Assembly: GCF_000382245.1 (NCBI RefSeq)
Contig: NZ_KB907885.1
Coordinates: 1-55,066, forward strand
Length of the DNA: 55,066 nt
Direction of reading: 5' to 3'
Origin: Kushneria aurantia DSM 21353
Lineage (GTDB): Bacteria; Pseudomonadota; Gammaproteobacteria; Pseudomonadales; Halomonadaceae
This document shows, piece after piece, positions 24,464 to 35,077 of the stretch (positions within the stretch are counted from its first letter, which is position 1; every line of letters begins with the position of its first letter). Position numbers and translations under genes: made by a program. The notes under the pieces are model-generated. The model was not told the origin of the DNA, did not search any database, and saw only the letters and a program-made list of their open reading frames with translations.

Positions 24464-25492
24464 TTATTGCGGCACCACCAGCTCCGCCAGCGGCCAGCGC
24501 GGCGTGGCGCGCAGGCTGGTGTCGTCGCGCTCGCCGGCGGCGAGGCGCTGGGCCCCCACATAGGCGATCATGGCGCCGTTATCGGTGCAGAAACGCCCGC
24601 GCGGATAAAAGGCGCGGGCCTCTCTTTTGGCGACCATCGCATCGAGGCGTTCGCGCAGGCGCCGGTTGGCGCTCACACCGCCGGCCACCACCAGCCGCTT
24701 GAGCCCGGTCTGATCCAGCGCGCGGCGACACTTGATGACCAGCGTATCGGCCACCGCCTCTTCGAAGGCGCGCGCGATATCGGCGCGTGCCTGCTCGTCC
24801 AGCTCGCCCGCAGCCTCGAGCTTGCGCACCGCGGTCAGGGTATGCGTCTTGAGGCCGGAGAAACTGAAGTCGAGTCCCGGTCGATCCGTCATGGGGCGCG
24901 GAAAGCGAAAGCGCTGCGGATTGCCGCGCTCGGCCAGACGAGCGATCTGCGGACCGCCGGGGTAGGGCAGCGACAGCATCCGCGCGGCCTTGTCGAAGGC
25001 CTCGCCGGCGGCGTCGTCGAGCGATTCGCCAAGCAGGTGGTAATCGCCCAGGGCGCGCACCTCGACCAGCTGGGTATGGCCGCCGGAGACCAGCAGCGCG
25101 ATGAAGGGAAAGTCGGGATGCGCCTCTTCCAGCATGGGGGCGAGCAGGTGGCCCTCCATGTGGTGTACACCCAGCACCGGCACCTGCCAGGCGCGCGCCA
25201 GGCCGTGGGCGGTGGATGCTCCCACCATCAGCGCGCCGACCAGTCCGGGGCCGGCGGTGTAGGCGATACCGTCGACATCGCCGCGTTCGATACCGGCGTC
25301 GTGAAAGATCTGTTCGATCAGCGGTATCAGCCGCCTCACGTGATCGCGCGAGGCCAGTTCCGGTACCACGCCGCCGTGTTCGATATGCATCTCGATCTGG
25401 CTATAGAGCGCGTCGGCCAGCAGACCGCGTTCGCTGTCGTAGAGGGCGACGCCGGTTTCGTCGCAGGAGGTTTCAATCCCCAGTACGCGCAT
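24464..25492 (-). CDS. tsaD: tRNA N6-threonylcarbamoyladenosine transferase subunit TsaD
   Basis: A 342-residue ASKHA-fold enzyme of the t6A pathway, acting with TsaB/TsaE on tRNAs that read ANN codons. [19 protein letters not shown] is the N-terminal phosphate loop; [17 protein letters not shown] holds the metal-binding His pair; [14 protein letters not shown] and [19 protein letters not shown] are further family motifs. Divergent from rpsU, as in many gammaproteobacteria. Confidence 0.97.
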   Translation of the reverse strand: MRVLGIETSCDETGVALYDSERGLLADALYSQIEMHIEHGGVVPELASRDHVRRLIPLIEQIFHDAGIERGDVDGIAYTAGPGLVGALMVGASTAHGLARAWQVPVLGVHHMEGHLLAPMLEEAHPDFPFIALLVSGGHTQLVEVRALGDYHLLGESLDDAAGEAFDKAARMLSLPYPGGPQIARLAERGNPQRFRFPRPMTDRPGLDFSFSGLKTHTLTAVRKLEAAGELDEQARADIARAFEEAVADTLVIKCRRALDQTGLKRLVVAGGVSANRRLRERLDAMVAKREARAFYPRGRFCTDNGAMIAYVGAQRLAAGERDDTSLRATPRWPLAELVVPQ

Positions 25493-25598
25493 GCAGGTTC
25501 AGGTTCTCAGGTGGAGCGTGGCCGGCAGGGCATTGTTGCCACTGCGTAGCGTTTTCGACGGCCAGTCTACCCTGTCACGGCGAGCGCGTCAGCGAATC

Positions 25599-25627
25599 TT
25601 GCAAAACCGGTGGCCGAGCAGTAAAAT
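25599..25627 (+). promoter_or_regulatory. Sigma-70 promoter for rpsU-dnaG
   Basis: TTGCAA (25599-25604), a 17-base spacer and TAAAAT (25622-25627) form a near-consensus promoter 150 bases before rpsU. Confidence 0.7.
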
Positions 25628-25777
25628 TCCGGTCCCTGTAATAACGGGCTGTGCTTCTGGCCGTGAAAGCGGCAAACGCCGGGCATTCACGATGTCGTGC
25701 AATGATCGGCTGGTGCCGTTGCAACGGCATTGAGCACATTCAAACCTCATTGATCTCCTTAAGGTGGTGATTGCTTA

Positions 25778-25993
25778 ATGCCTTCCGTCAAAGTACGTGA
25801 CAACGAACCGTTCGACGTGGCGCTGCGTCGTTTCAAGCGCTCCTGTGAAAAGGCCGGCGTGCTCTCCGAAGTGCGTCGTCGTGAGCACTATGAAAAGCCC
25901 ACTGCCGAGCGCAAGCGCAAGGCGGCTGCGGCGGTCAAGCGCCATGCCAAGAAGCTGCAGCGTGAGCGCAAGCGTTTCGAACGGATGTATTGA
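25778..25993 (+). CDS. rpsU: 30S ribosomal protein bS21
   Basis: A 71-residue, very basic ribosomal protein: [40 protein letters not shown] is essentially the family consensus. It binds the 30S platform and helps initiation. First gene of the conserved rpsU-dnaG-rpoD cluster. The SD AAGGTGGTGA is long and strong. Confidence 0.98.
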   Translation: MPSVKVRDNEPFDVALRRFKRSCEKAGVLSEVRRREHYEKPTAERKRKAAAAVKRHAKKLQRERKRFERMY

Positions 25994-26035
25994 TCACTGT
26001 ACTCGAGCGTTTGCCCAGCGCTCGAGCGGGATGCC

Positions 26036-26066
26036 AAACGGCCGCCTCTGGCGGCCGTTTGTTTTT
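26036..26066 (+). terminator. Terminator between rpsU and dnaG
   Basis: AAACGGCCGCC pairs with GGCGGCCGTTT around a three-base loop, then GTTTTT. It would limit read-through from rpsU into dnaG, as known for this operon in Escherichia. A second hairpin, CTCGAGCG/CGCTCGAG, lies just upstream at 26003-26026. Confidence 0.85.
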
Positions 26067-26168
26067 GCACCATTATGCTGTCGGTTCGATGCTCGCCAGC
26101 GGCGTCGATATGGCGGTTGCTCGAAAGCTATCGCGTCGGTACTGCACTTCGAGAGGTAGGCAGCCCAC

Positions 26169-28004
26169 ATGGCCGGTCTGATCCCCCAGCACTTCATCGA
26201 TGATCTGCTGGCGCGCACCGACATCGTCGAGCTGGTCGGTTCGCGCATCCAGCTGAAAAAGGCCGGGCGCAATCATTCGGCGCTCTGCCCCTTCCATCAG
26301 GAGAAGACGCCCTCCTTTTCGGTCAACGCCGACCGGCAGTTCTATCACTGCTTCGGCTGCGGCGCGAGTGGCAACGCGCTTCGCTTCGTGATGGAGTTCG
26401 ACCGCCTCACCTTTCCCGAGGCGGTAGAGACGCTGGCCGGCCGACTGGGCATGGAAGTGCCGCGCGAAAACGAAACGCCGGCGCAGCGTGAGCGTTCGCG
26501 AGAGCAGTCGCAGCGCCGTGAGGAGGCGGTCAACCTGCTGGAGCTGGGGGTACGTTTCTACCGCTCGCAGCTTGCCACGCCGGCCGCACAGTCCGCTCGC
26601 GACTATCTGCAGCGCCGTGGCCTCAGCGATGACATCTGTGAGCGCTTTGCCATCGGCTTCGCCCCCGACAGCTGGGATGCGCTCAAACGTCATCTTGGTG
26701 AGCACGGCGTCGACGAAAGTGTCCAGGTCGAGTACGGCATGCTGGTCGAAAAAGAGGAGAGCGGCCGGCGCTGGGATCGCTTTCGCAATCGGGTGGTCTT
26801 CCCGATTCGCGACTGGAAGGGGCGCGCTATCGGCTTCGGCGGCCGCGTACTGGGTGACGACAAGCCCAAATATCTCAACTCTCCCGAATCGCCGGTGTTT
26901 CACAAGGGTCGCGAGCTCTATGGCCTTTACGAAGCGCGTCAGTTCGGCAGCCGCCCGGAGCGGTTGCTGATTGTCGAAGGTTACATGGACGTGGTGGCGC
27001 TGGCCCAGTTCGGCGTCGACTATGCGGTCGCAACGCTCGGTACCGCCACCACCGAAGATCATCTCGGCCGGCTGTTTCGGCTGGTGGATGAGGTGGTGTT
27101 CTGTTTCGACGGTGATAATGCCGGGCGCCAGGCAGCGCGGCGGGCGCTGGAGACGACACTGCCACAGATGATCGACGGCCGCCGGGCGCGTTTTCTGTTT
27201 CTGCCCGAGGGCGAGGATCCGGATACGCTGGTGCGTCACGAGGGTCGTGAGGGGTTCGAGCAGCGCATCACCCGCGCCCGCTCGCTCTCGGAATATCTCT
27301 TCGATCAGGCGGGTGAGGGGCGGGACCTGCGCCGAATCGAGGATCGCGAACGTTTTGCCAGTGCAGTAGTGACCGCTATCCGGCGTCTGCCGGAAGGCAT
27401 GCTCAAGTCGCTTTTGATGCGCGAACTGCAGGAGCGCACCGGGCTCGAGCACGCTACTCTGGAAGAGTTGGTCGTCGGCAACGGCACTGCCGTGGTGGCA
27501 GCGAAGGAGGTGCTGCCGGGCGCCGAGACGCGTCATGCTTCTGCAACGACGTCACGGCCACGCGCATCGAGTGCTGCGCTGACGCCGAACATGAGCGGCC
27601 GCATACTGCATTTGATCGTACACTCGCCGGGGCTGGTCGAGGCTCTGCCGGCGTCGGAGCAGTGGTGCCCGGAAGATGACGATGGCTGGCTGCTGGCCGA
27701 GGTGGTCAAGCTGATTCGCGCCGGTGGCTACCGTTCGCCGCAGGTGCTGCTGGCGCATTTTCACGGCAGCAGCGAAGGCAATCGCCTGCGGGCGCTGGTG
27801 CAGCGTCAGCCGCTGATGCCGGCCGAGGCGCGTCGTCGCGAGGTGGAAGCGCTGGTGGCGCATCTACAGCAGCAACAAGAGCGTCAAAGCCCGGGGCGTG
27901 AACTGGAGGCGCTACAGGCACGCGAGCGCAGCGGGGAAAGGCTGAGCCGCGAAGAGGCGACCAGGCTCTGGCAGCTGATCTGTGAGCTACGCCCTGAACG
28001 ATAA
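26169..28004 (+). CDS. dnaG: DNA primase
   Basis: A 611-residue primase making RNA primers at the fork. The N-terminal zinc finger has CPFHQEKTPSF and HCFGCG (C-x2-H...C-x2-C). The core contains VVFPIRDWKGRAIGFGGRVL and the TOPRIM motifs LLIVEGYMDVVAL and VVFCFDGDNAGRQAA. The C-terminal helicase-binding domain starts after a variable linker near residue 455 (ATTSRPRASSAALTP). Starts 102 bases after the rpsU terminator. Confidence 0.97.
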   Translation: MAGLIPQHFIDDLLARTDIVELVGSRIQLKKAGRNHSALCPFHQEKTPSFSVNADRQFYHCFGCGASGNALRFVMEFDRLTFPEAVETLAGRLGMEVPRENETPAQRERSREQSQRREEAVNLLELGVRFYRSQLATPAAQSARDYLQRRGLSDDICERFAIGFAPDSWDALKRHLGEHGVDESVQVEYGMLVEKEESGRRWDRFRNRVVFPIRDWKGRAIGFGGRVLGDDKPKYLNSPESPVFHKGRELYGLYEARQFGSRPERLLIVEGYMDVVALAQFGVDYAVATLGTATTEDHLGRLFRLVDEVVFCFDGDNAGRQAARRALETTLPQMIDGRRARFLFLPEGEDPDTLVRHEGREGFEQRITRARSLSEYLFDQAGEGRDLRRIEDRERFASAVVTAIRRLPEGMLKSLLMRELQERTGLEHATLEELVVGNGTAVVAAKEVLPGAETRHASATTSRPRASSAALTPNMSGRILHLIVHSPGLVEALPASEQWCPEDDDGWLLAEVVKLIRAGGYRSPQVLLAHFHGSSEGNRLRALVQRQPLMPAEARRREVEALVAHLQQQQERQSPGRELEALQARERSGERLSREEATRLWQLICELRPER

Positions 28005-28333
28005 GGGCTGAAGTGGGGTTGAAACCCCTTTGCTGGCCCCCATTTTGGAGGGACAGGTACGAATCGATCCGTTGATACAGGCTGCTGGCACACTGAGTCA
28101 GCGGGCTAAACAGCCGGGTGATGGCTTTTTCCGGTTGGTCTATAATGCATTTATTGCCTGATATGTGGGAGGAATCTGCAAACGGGTTGCGCATCTGTAG
28201 TGGCACAACGGTGTTGGTTGTCAGTTTTGACCGATGCCCGTCATGCGTTTTTTTACACTTTGATGTCAGCGACTCGTTCAGGGATTTCCAATAGCGCACT
28301 CAGGCGCTTCACTCTTCTTCGAGATAGGTTTCT
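28005..28333 (+). promoter_or_regulatory. dnaG-rpoD intergenic region with candidate rpoD promoter
   Basis: A 329-base gap without an ORF of quality. It contains a short GGGGTT/AACCCC hairpin (28014-28027) and a consensus -10 hexamer TATAAT at 28141-28146. The matching -35 is weak. Separate promoters for rpoD in this position are known in Escherichia, including heat-shock ones, but I see no clear sigma-32 element. Confidence 0.4.
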
Positions 28334-30187
<1,854 letters not shown>

Positions 30188-30231
30188 TGTCGATTGCGGC
30201 GCCTGATGCGCCGCACCCTTTGCGCCTCATG

Positions 30232-30260
30232 AAAACGCCCGTTTCGAACGGGCGTTTTTT
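30232..30260 (+). terminator. Rho-independent terminator of rpoD
   Basis: AAAACGCCCG pairs with CGGGCGTTTT around a short TTTCGAA loop and is followed by T bases; 45 bases after the rpoD stop. Confidence 0.9.
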
Positions 30261-30308
30261 ATTTCGGTGCCATAGCGCGCCGAGATTTATAGAAAAGCCC
30301 GAGGCTTC

Positions 30309-30986
30309 TCAACTGACAACCGGCAGGATGTGGAGGCGGTAACCGTGCGTTAGATGGCGTTGGCGAATCGGGTCGGTCAGCGTCATGTCAAAACGCTCGC
30401 TGAAGCGTATTGCCCCCGATACCGGGAGCGTGCCGCAAAATAGCGCCGTGCCGGGGCGCAGATGCTGCCCGGATTCATCGACAAGTTCCCCCGGTAGCTT
30501 CGAGATCAATGTATCGACATCGAGCAGGGCAGACAGTTGGCCATGCTGATAGACCACGCCGTCGTCGATCCGACTTTCGAGTATCAGACTGTCCCAGTGC
30601 TCGATAACCTCATCGAGCGCCCATATCTCGCGACCCAGCGGTTTGACGCAGAGCTGCTTGGAATGGGCAACGCTCCAGGCCTCGAGTTCCCGATCCGTGT
30701 AGTCCGAAGCGACGGTCAGCCACAGGCGTGAGGTTTCGTCGCTGATCAGGCATATCTCGATCTCGCCGGAGCCCTGTCGACCGAACACTTGCGTATGTTC
30801 GTCCTGCGTGAGCAGACCGACACTGCAGCGATAGAAAAGGGGTGTTTGCGAGGGTGGCGCCACTCCGATCGCGGCCAATTCCTCAATATGGTGCTGTACC
30901 GCCTCGCTGTCGCGTCCGGCCCAGCCGGCGATCGCCAGACGCGCTATGTCGATCGCTACCTCTTGATCACAATGCGTAAAGTTCAT
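30309..30986 (-). CDS. DUF2848 family protein (FAH-like fold)
   Basis: A 225-residue protein of the DUF2848 family: AIAGWAGRDSEAVQHHIEELAAIGV, PLFYRCSVGLLTQ, GEIEICLISDETSRLWLTVASDYTDRELEAWSVAHSKQLC, then VIEHWDSLILESRI. The C-terminal GTALFCGTLPVSGAIRFSERFDMTL resembles the end of fumarylacetoacetate-hydrolase-type folds. No reaction has been firmly assigned. It is the last gene of the LysR-DUF1445-TRAP operon, so it probably processes the imported compound. Confidence 0.85.
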   Translation of the reverse strand: MNFTHCDQEVAIDIARLAIAGWAGRDSEAVQHHIEELAAIGVAPPSQTPLFYRCSVGLLTQDEHTQVFGRQGSGEIEICLISDETSRLWLTVASDYTDRELEAWSVAHSKQLCVKPLGREIWALDEVIEHWDSLILESRIDDGVVYQHGQLSALLDVDTLISKLPGELVDESGQHLRPGTALFCGTLPVSGAIRFSERFDMTLTDPIRQRHLTHGYRLHILPVVS

Positions 30987-31035
30987 ATCGAAACTCCACT
31001 TTAGAAACGGGTTCCGGGGTTAAAAAATGCAGGCA

Positions 31036-32316
31036 TTAGAGAACACCGGGCAGCCAGAGCGCGATTGAAGGAAACAGAATCAGCAGCAGCGCCATGATCA
31101 GCATGATTGCGATATAGGGCAGGGCGCCGACGATGACATGAGAAAAGGGGCGGTCAGGGCGACTTGACTGAACGATGTAGAGATTGAGGCCGACGGGTGG
31201 CGTAATCAGCGCCAGCTCGACGAACAGTATCATCATGACGCCAAACCAGACCGGATCGAAGCCGGCCGTGAATAGCAACGGGGCGACGACCGGGATGGTA
31301 ATGACCATCAGTGAGAGGGTCTCGATGAAAAAACCCAGCACAATCAGGATGGCCAGAACCATGAGCAGCAGGGTGATGGGGCTCGGGTTGTAAGCCTGCA
31401 GGAGCTCATCGATTCTGGTGGAAAGGCCCGCCGACGAGAGCGCAAAGTTAAGAAAAGAGGCGGCCAGGATGATAAAAACGATCATGCTGGAGGTGCGTAC
31501 GGTATTGTCCAGCGCTGACAGCAGCATCTTTAATCCAAGCCGTCGATTGAATGCTGCCAGTACCAGCGATGAGGCCACGCCTATGGCGGCGGCTTCGGTC
31601 GGCGTGGCCCAGCCAAGATAGATCGAGGCCACAATGACCACAAAGAGTACCAGCAGCGGCAGCAGGAAAATAAGATGGCGCCATCTCTCACCCCAGCTGG
31701 CACGGTTGGATGGGCCGCCAAGCGATGGCCGCCATTGACAGATCAGCATGGATACCAGCATGAAAAGCATCGCCAGCAACAGTCCCGGAATCAGTCCGGC
31801 CATGAACAGCCTCGGGATAGAGGTTTCGGTCAGAAAGCCGTAGACGATCAGGTTTATCGAAGGCGGGATCAAAATGCCCAGCGTGCCGCCGGCAGCAATG
31901 GTGCCGCAGAAAAGGCGCGGGTCGTAACCCAGTTTTTCACCCTGTGGAATGGCCACCGTGGATACGGTAGCGGCCGTCGCCACCGATGAGCCTGAGGTGG
32001 CAGAAAATAGTGTCGAGGTCATGATGTTGGCGTGAAGCAGGCCGCCCGGTAGCCAGCACAGCCAGAGCTCCATGGCGCGATAGGCGCGCTCGGCGATGCC
32101 CGAGCGAACGATAATTTCCCCCATCAGAATGAAAAGTGGAATAGCGATCAGCAAAAAGGAGTTGCCTGCCGACCACAGGTTCTGTCCGAGTGCTCGTAGC
32201 AGCGGGAAAAAAGCGAAAAACTGATCGACACCAAATGCCAGCAGGAAGAGCGCTATCGCGATGGGAATGCCGGTCAGCAACAGCGCCAGCAGGCCTATGC
32301 CAAGAAAGGCGAGCAT
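31036..32316 (-). CDS. TRAP transporter large permease (DctM family)
   Basis: A 426-residue inner-membrane protein with about twelve membrane segments. Family marks: LLIAIPLFILMGEIIVRSGIAERAYRAMELWL, FSATSGSSVATAATVSTVAIPQG, GTIAAGGTLGILIPPSINLIVYG, and ELALITPPVGLNLYIVQ. It uses the sodium gradient to import a carboxylate-like solute delivered by the binding protein. Its ATG shares one base with the stop of the small-subunit gene. Confidence 0.93.
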   Translation of the reverse strand: MLAFLGIGLLALLLTGIPIAIALFLLAFGVDQFFAFFPLLRALGQNLWSAGNSFLLIAIPLFILMGEIIVRSGIAERAYRAMELWLCWLPGGLLHANIMTSTLFSATSGSSVATAATVSTVAIPQGEKLGYDPRLFCGTIAAGGTLGILIPPSINLIVYGFLTETSIPRLFMAGLIPGLLLAMLFMLVSMLICQWRPSLGGPSNRASWGERWRHLIFLLPLLVLFVVIVASIYLGWATPTEAAAIGVASSLVLAAFNRRLGLKMLLSALDNTVRTSSMIVFIILAASFLNFALSSAGLSTRIDELLQAYNPSPITLLLMVLAILIVLGFFIETLSLMVITIPVVAPLLFTAGFDPVWFGVMMILFVELALITPPVGLNLYIVQSSRPDRPFSHVIVGALPYIAIMLIMALLLILFPSIALWLPGVL

Positions 32317-32927
32317 CAGTGCCTCCCTCGCTCATGAGCAGAGGTCGGGGCTATTGTTGTGGCTTCGGCGTTTTTGTCGCTATCCATACCGATGAGCGCC
32401 GAAAGCGTTGCCGAGTCGCCGGCCATGGCAGCGGCCAATGAACGCAGTGCCAGTATCGAAGCGGTAAAAGCGAACCAGCCATAGCCTGCCAGCCAGATCA
32501 GCTGTGGTATCCATAGCGGAGTTGAGAGCGGGGTATTGGCCAGGGAACCATTGTGTAGTGAGGTGGCCAATACCGGCCAGGCCTTGAGCAGAATGAGCCA
32601 GCCGACCAGGTTAACGGCTGCTATCGATATCAGATCGAGGGCGCACTGCAAACGCCGGGGCAGGCGGGAATAGCCTAGATCGATACGAATGTGGGCACGT
32701 TCGATCAGGGTCTGTGAAAGCCCCCATGAGGATAGAATGGCCAGCACGTAGCCGGCGTATTCGTGAACGCCCGGAAGCGTCCCCAGGCCGGCTTTACGGA
32801 TCAGGATCTCAACCAGCAGAAAGGCCACTACCGCCAGCAGCATCAAACCGACAAGGCGGTTGGCGAGCGTCGAGACGAAGCGTGTGAACGTCATCAGACG
32901 CTCCACAGCAGGATTCATCGCCAGCAT
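32316..32927 (-). CDS. TRAP transporter small permease (DctQ family)
   Basis: A 203-residue four-helix membrane protein: LMLLAVVAFLLVEILIRKAGLGTLPGVHEYAGYVLAILSSWGLSQTLIERAHIRIDL is the DctQ signature (E-Y-x-G-x3-V ... R-x-H-I-x-V/I). It pairs with the large permease. The C-terminal tail is longer than usual (ALIGMDSDKNAEATTIAPTS). Confidence 0.9.
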   Translation of the reverse strand: MLAMNPAVERLMTFTRFVSTLANRLVGLMLLAVVAFLLVEILIRKAGLGTLPGVHEYAGYVLAILSSWGLSQTLIERAHIRIDLGYSRLPRRLQCALDLISIAAVNLVGWLILLKAWPVLATSLHNGSLANTPLSTPLWIPQLIWLAGYGWFAFTASILALRSLAAAMAGDSATLSALIGMDSDKNAEATTIAPTSAHERGRH

Positions 32928-32987
32928 GCGAAAACTCCATCGATCGCTTTGGATTGTGCGAACTCTGCCAACAGTACAGGGCCGGGG

Positions 32988-34046
32988 CTAGCGTTCGACG
33001 GGCAGCCCGACCAGAGGTGCGACGTTTTCGTTCCAGAGTTCGATGGTTTCGTCATCCACTCGTGACGCCCAGGCAGGCAGTACCGTCTCCTCGAGAATCT
33101 GGTGAGCACGTTCGAGATCGCTTTCCGAGGTGGCGACCAGCTCGAGGTCTGCCGGTTCCCCCTGGCTGCATTCGCCATTGCCGGTCAGACAGGCGATACC
33201 CTCTTCGGCATCGGCGCCGATATGGCGCCAGACACCGGCGGCAAAGACCTCCTGTGTCTGCTGCTCGATAAGCTGTTTGTCGTCACTGGAAAGGCTGTCC
33301 CAGAAGTCGCCATTGGCAGCGGTAATGCTCGGGTCCCAGCCGCCGATCGGCAGTGGCATGACATAGGAAGCCACATCGCCCCAGCCGGCGTTATACGCTG
33401 ACATCGAGCCGGTGACGGCACAGTCGATAACGCTGCGCTCCATGGCGCCCGGCACTTCGCTGAACGCCATGACAGTGCTGTTGGCGCCCAGGGCATTCAG
33501 AAATTCGGCGGTAGAGCGTCCGCTGGCCCGAATGGTCTTGCCGGCAAGATCCCCCATGCTGCTGATGGGGGTATTACAGAACACCACCTGAGGCGTGTTG
33601 GGGGCAACCGCCAATGCGTGGGCATTATAGCGCCGCTGCATGGCGCGCTGAATGATCGGGAAGTAGGCCTGGCTGACCTGCTCGGCCAGAGCCGGGTCGA
33701 CGGCCAGCATGGGGAGGTCCAGCCCTTCCAGCTCTGGTGCATCGCTGACGACATAGTCCGACAATGTGATGCCGATATCGAACAGGCCATTGGACAGGTA
33801 GCGGAATACATCGCCGCTGGCGACGCCCATCTGATCGAAGGTTGTCATTTCGACGTTGATTTCACCGCCACTGGCTTGTGGCAGCGTCTGTGTCCAGAAA
33901 GGAGCTTCATAATCCTTGTGAAGTGATACCGAACTCCATGTGCCGACGACGTTGATATTGACGGCAGCATGCGCGATGGGCATCGAAAGTGTCAGGGCGG
34001 TTGCGGTTGTAACGGCGGCGATCAGGGTGTCTTTTGCGTTTTTCAT
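32988..34046 (-). CDS. TRAP transporter solute-binding protein (DctP family)
   Basis: A 352-residue periplasmic binding protein with signal peptide MKNAKDTLIAAVTTATALTLSMPIAHA. Body motifs: SLHKDYEAPFWTQTLPQASGGEINVEM, PISSMGDLAGKTIRASGRSTAEFLNALGA with the conserved Arg of the carboxylate clamp region, and VIDCAVTGSMSAYNAGW. The ligand is unknown. First transporter gene of the operon, so likely the most strongly expressed. Confidence 0.92.
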   Translation of the reverse strand: MKNAKDTLIAAVTTATALTLSMPIAHAAVNINVVGTWSSVSLHKDYEAPFWTQTLPQASGGEINVEMTTFDQMGVASGDVFRYLSNGLFDIGITLSDYVVSDAPELEGLDLPMLAVDPALAEQVSQAYFPIIQRAMQRRYNAHALAVAPNTPQVVFCNTPISSMGDLAGKTIRASGRSTAEFLNALGANSTVMAFSEVPGAMERSVIDCAVTGSMSAYNAGWGDVASYVMPLPIGGWDPSITAANGDFWDSLSSDDKQLIEQQTQEVFAAGVWRHIGADAEEGIACLTGNGECSQGEPADLELVATSESDLERAHQILEETVLPAWASRVDDETIELWNENVAPLVGLPVER

Positions 34047-34101
34047 GGTTGACCTCTTTGTTTTTGAAGTGAGGTATTGCCTGGAATGGGTCGTCGATAC
34101 G

Positions 34102-34941
34102 CTATCGATATTTGAGCTTATGGTTGGGTATGTCGGTAATCAGCATATAACCCGGGGCGTGAGTGAGAGCAAAGGGAATTCTGGCCGACATCAGCGCCGC
34201 CTGTGGGGTCACGCCGCAGCCCCAGAAGACTGCTATGTCATTTTCTTCCATGGTCGGTGGGTCGCCAAAATCCGGCTGCATCAGATCGTCGATGCCGATC
34301 AGATCCGGTCTGGCGATATGCAGGGGAGCGCCATGAACGCTGGGCATGTCGCTGGTGATCTGTATGGCGCGAATAGCCGCTGCTGGCGGCATCGGGCGCA
34401 TGGAAACGACCGCGCTGCCGCCGAATGGGCCTGATGCCACCAGTGGTATAGTGCTGCGATACATGGGAACCACGCTGCCCTGCTCAACGTGACGCAGCGG
34501 AACGCCATCGGCCAGTAGTGCCTCCTCGAAGGAGAAGGAGCAGCCGATGGAAAAACTGACCAGGTCGTCACGCCAGAAAGCGCTGACATCGGTGACTTCT
34601 TCGCTCATGAGACCGTCGATGTACACACGATAACGTGGCAGGTCAGTGCGTAGATCGATCCCCTTGCCGAGCGAGTGAGGTATGGGATCGCCCGGCTGAG
34701 TCACATCGAGTATCGGGCAGCAGGCGCGATTGGCCATACAAAACCGCAGAAAGTCATCTGCAAAGGCGGCGGGAATGGCCACCAGGTTGGTCTGCGCGAA
34801 ACCATTGGCGAGCCCTGCGGTGGTGACAGACCAGTCGCCACTGCGGATATGCCGGCGCGCTTGTGCCGGCGACAGTGCACTCAACGGCCCTGGTTCTGAA
34901 AGGCGCACCGTAGCGTCAGGTTGCGCATATTGGCGGGTCAT
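34102..34941 (-). CDS. Putative hydro-lyase, DUF1445/YcsI family (D-glutamate cyclase-like)
   Basis: A 279-residue protein: SPAQARRHIRSGDWSVTTAGLANGFAQTNLVAIP, CCPILDVTQPGDPIPHSLGKGIDLRTDLPRYRVY, FSIGCSFSFEEALL, and EENDIAVFWGCGVTPQAALM with HAPGYMLITD at the end. These match the DUF1445 family, which includes Bacillus YcsI (encoded beside the 5-oxoprolinase genes) and the domain present in D-glutamate cyclase. The reaction here is not known; a lyase or cyclase acting on a small amino- or oxo-acid is plausible. Head of the TRAP operon. Confidence 0.87.
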   Translation of the reverse strand: MTRQYAQPDATVRLSEPGPLSALSPAQARRHIRSGDWSVTTAGLANGFAQTNLVAIPAAFADDFLRFCMANRACCPILDVTQPGDPIPHSLGKGIDLRTDLPRYRVYIDGLMSEEVTDVSAFWRDDLVSFSIGCSFSFEEALLADGVPLRHVEQGSVVPMYRSTIPLVASGPFGGSAVVSMRPMPPAAAIRAIQITSDMPSVHGAPLHIARPDLIGIDDLMQPDFGDPPTMEENDIAVFWGCGVTPQAALMSARIPFALTHAPGYMLITDIPNHKLKYR

Positions 34942-34995
34942 ATGTGGCTACCATGGTGTTGTCATTGTTAACGCCCGGACGTGCCGGACTGACTT

Positions 34996-35009
34996 GTTGT
35001 CTTGACAAC
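34996..35009. promoter_or_regulatory. Palindromic operator candidate GTTGTC-TT-GACAAC
   Basis: A perfect 6-2-6 inverted repeat, just downstream of the -10 of the putative operon promoter, where a repressor would block initiation. The form is closer to GntR/FadR-type operators than to the T-N11-A boxes of LysR proteins. Confidence 0.6.
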
Positions 35010-35011
35010 CA

Positions 35012-35040
35012 AAGCTATGGCGTTACATATGATCGGTCAA
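35012..35040 (-). promoter_or_regulatory. Promoter candidate for the DUF1445-TRAP-DUF2848 operon
   Basis: On the minus strand, TTGACC (35040-35035), a 17-base spacer and TAGCTT (35017-35012) make a fair sigma-70 promoter about 70 bases before the operon start. Confidence 0.6.
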
Positions 35041-35077
35041 ATCGTTTATTTTGATTCTTTTCTATCGGAAAAACCTT

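Noticed and set aside
26073-27536. 487-codon minus-strand frame opposite dnaG
   Set aside because: Antisense to conserved primase motifs; composition is that of a shadow frame.
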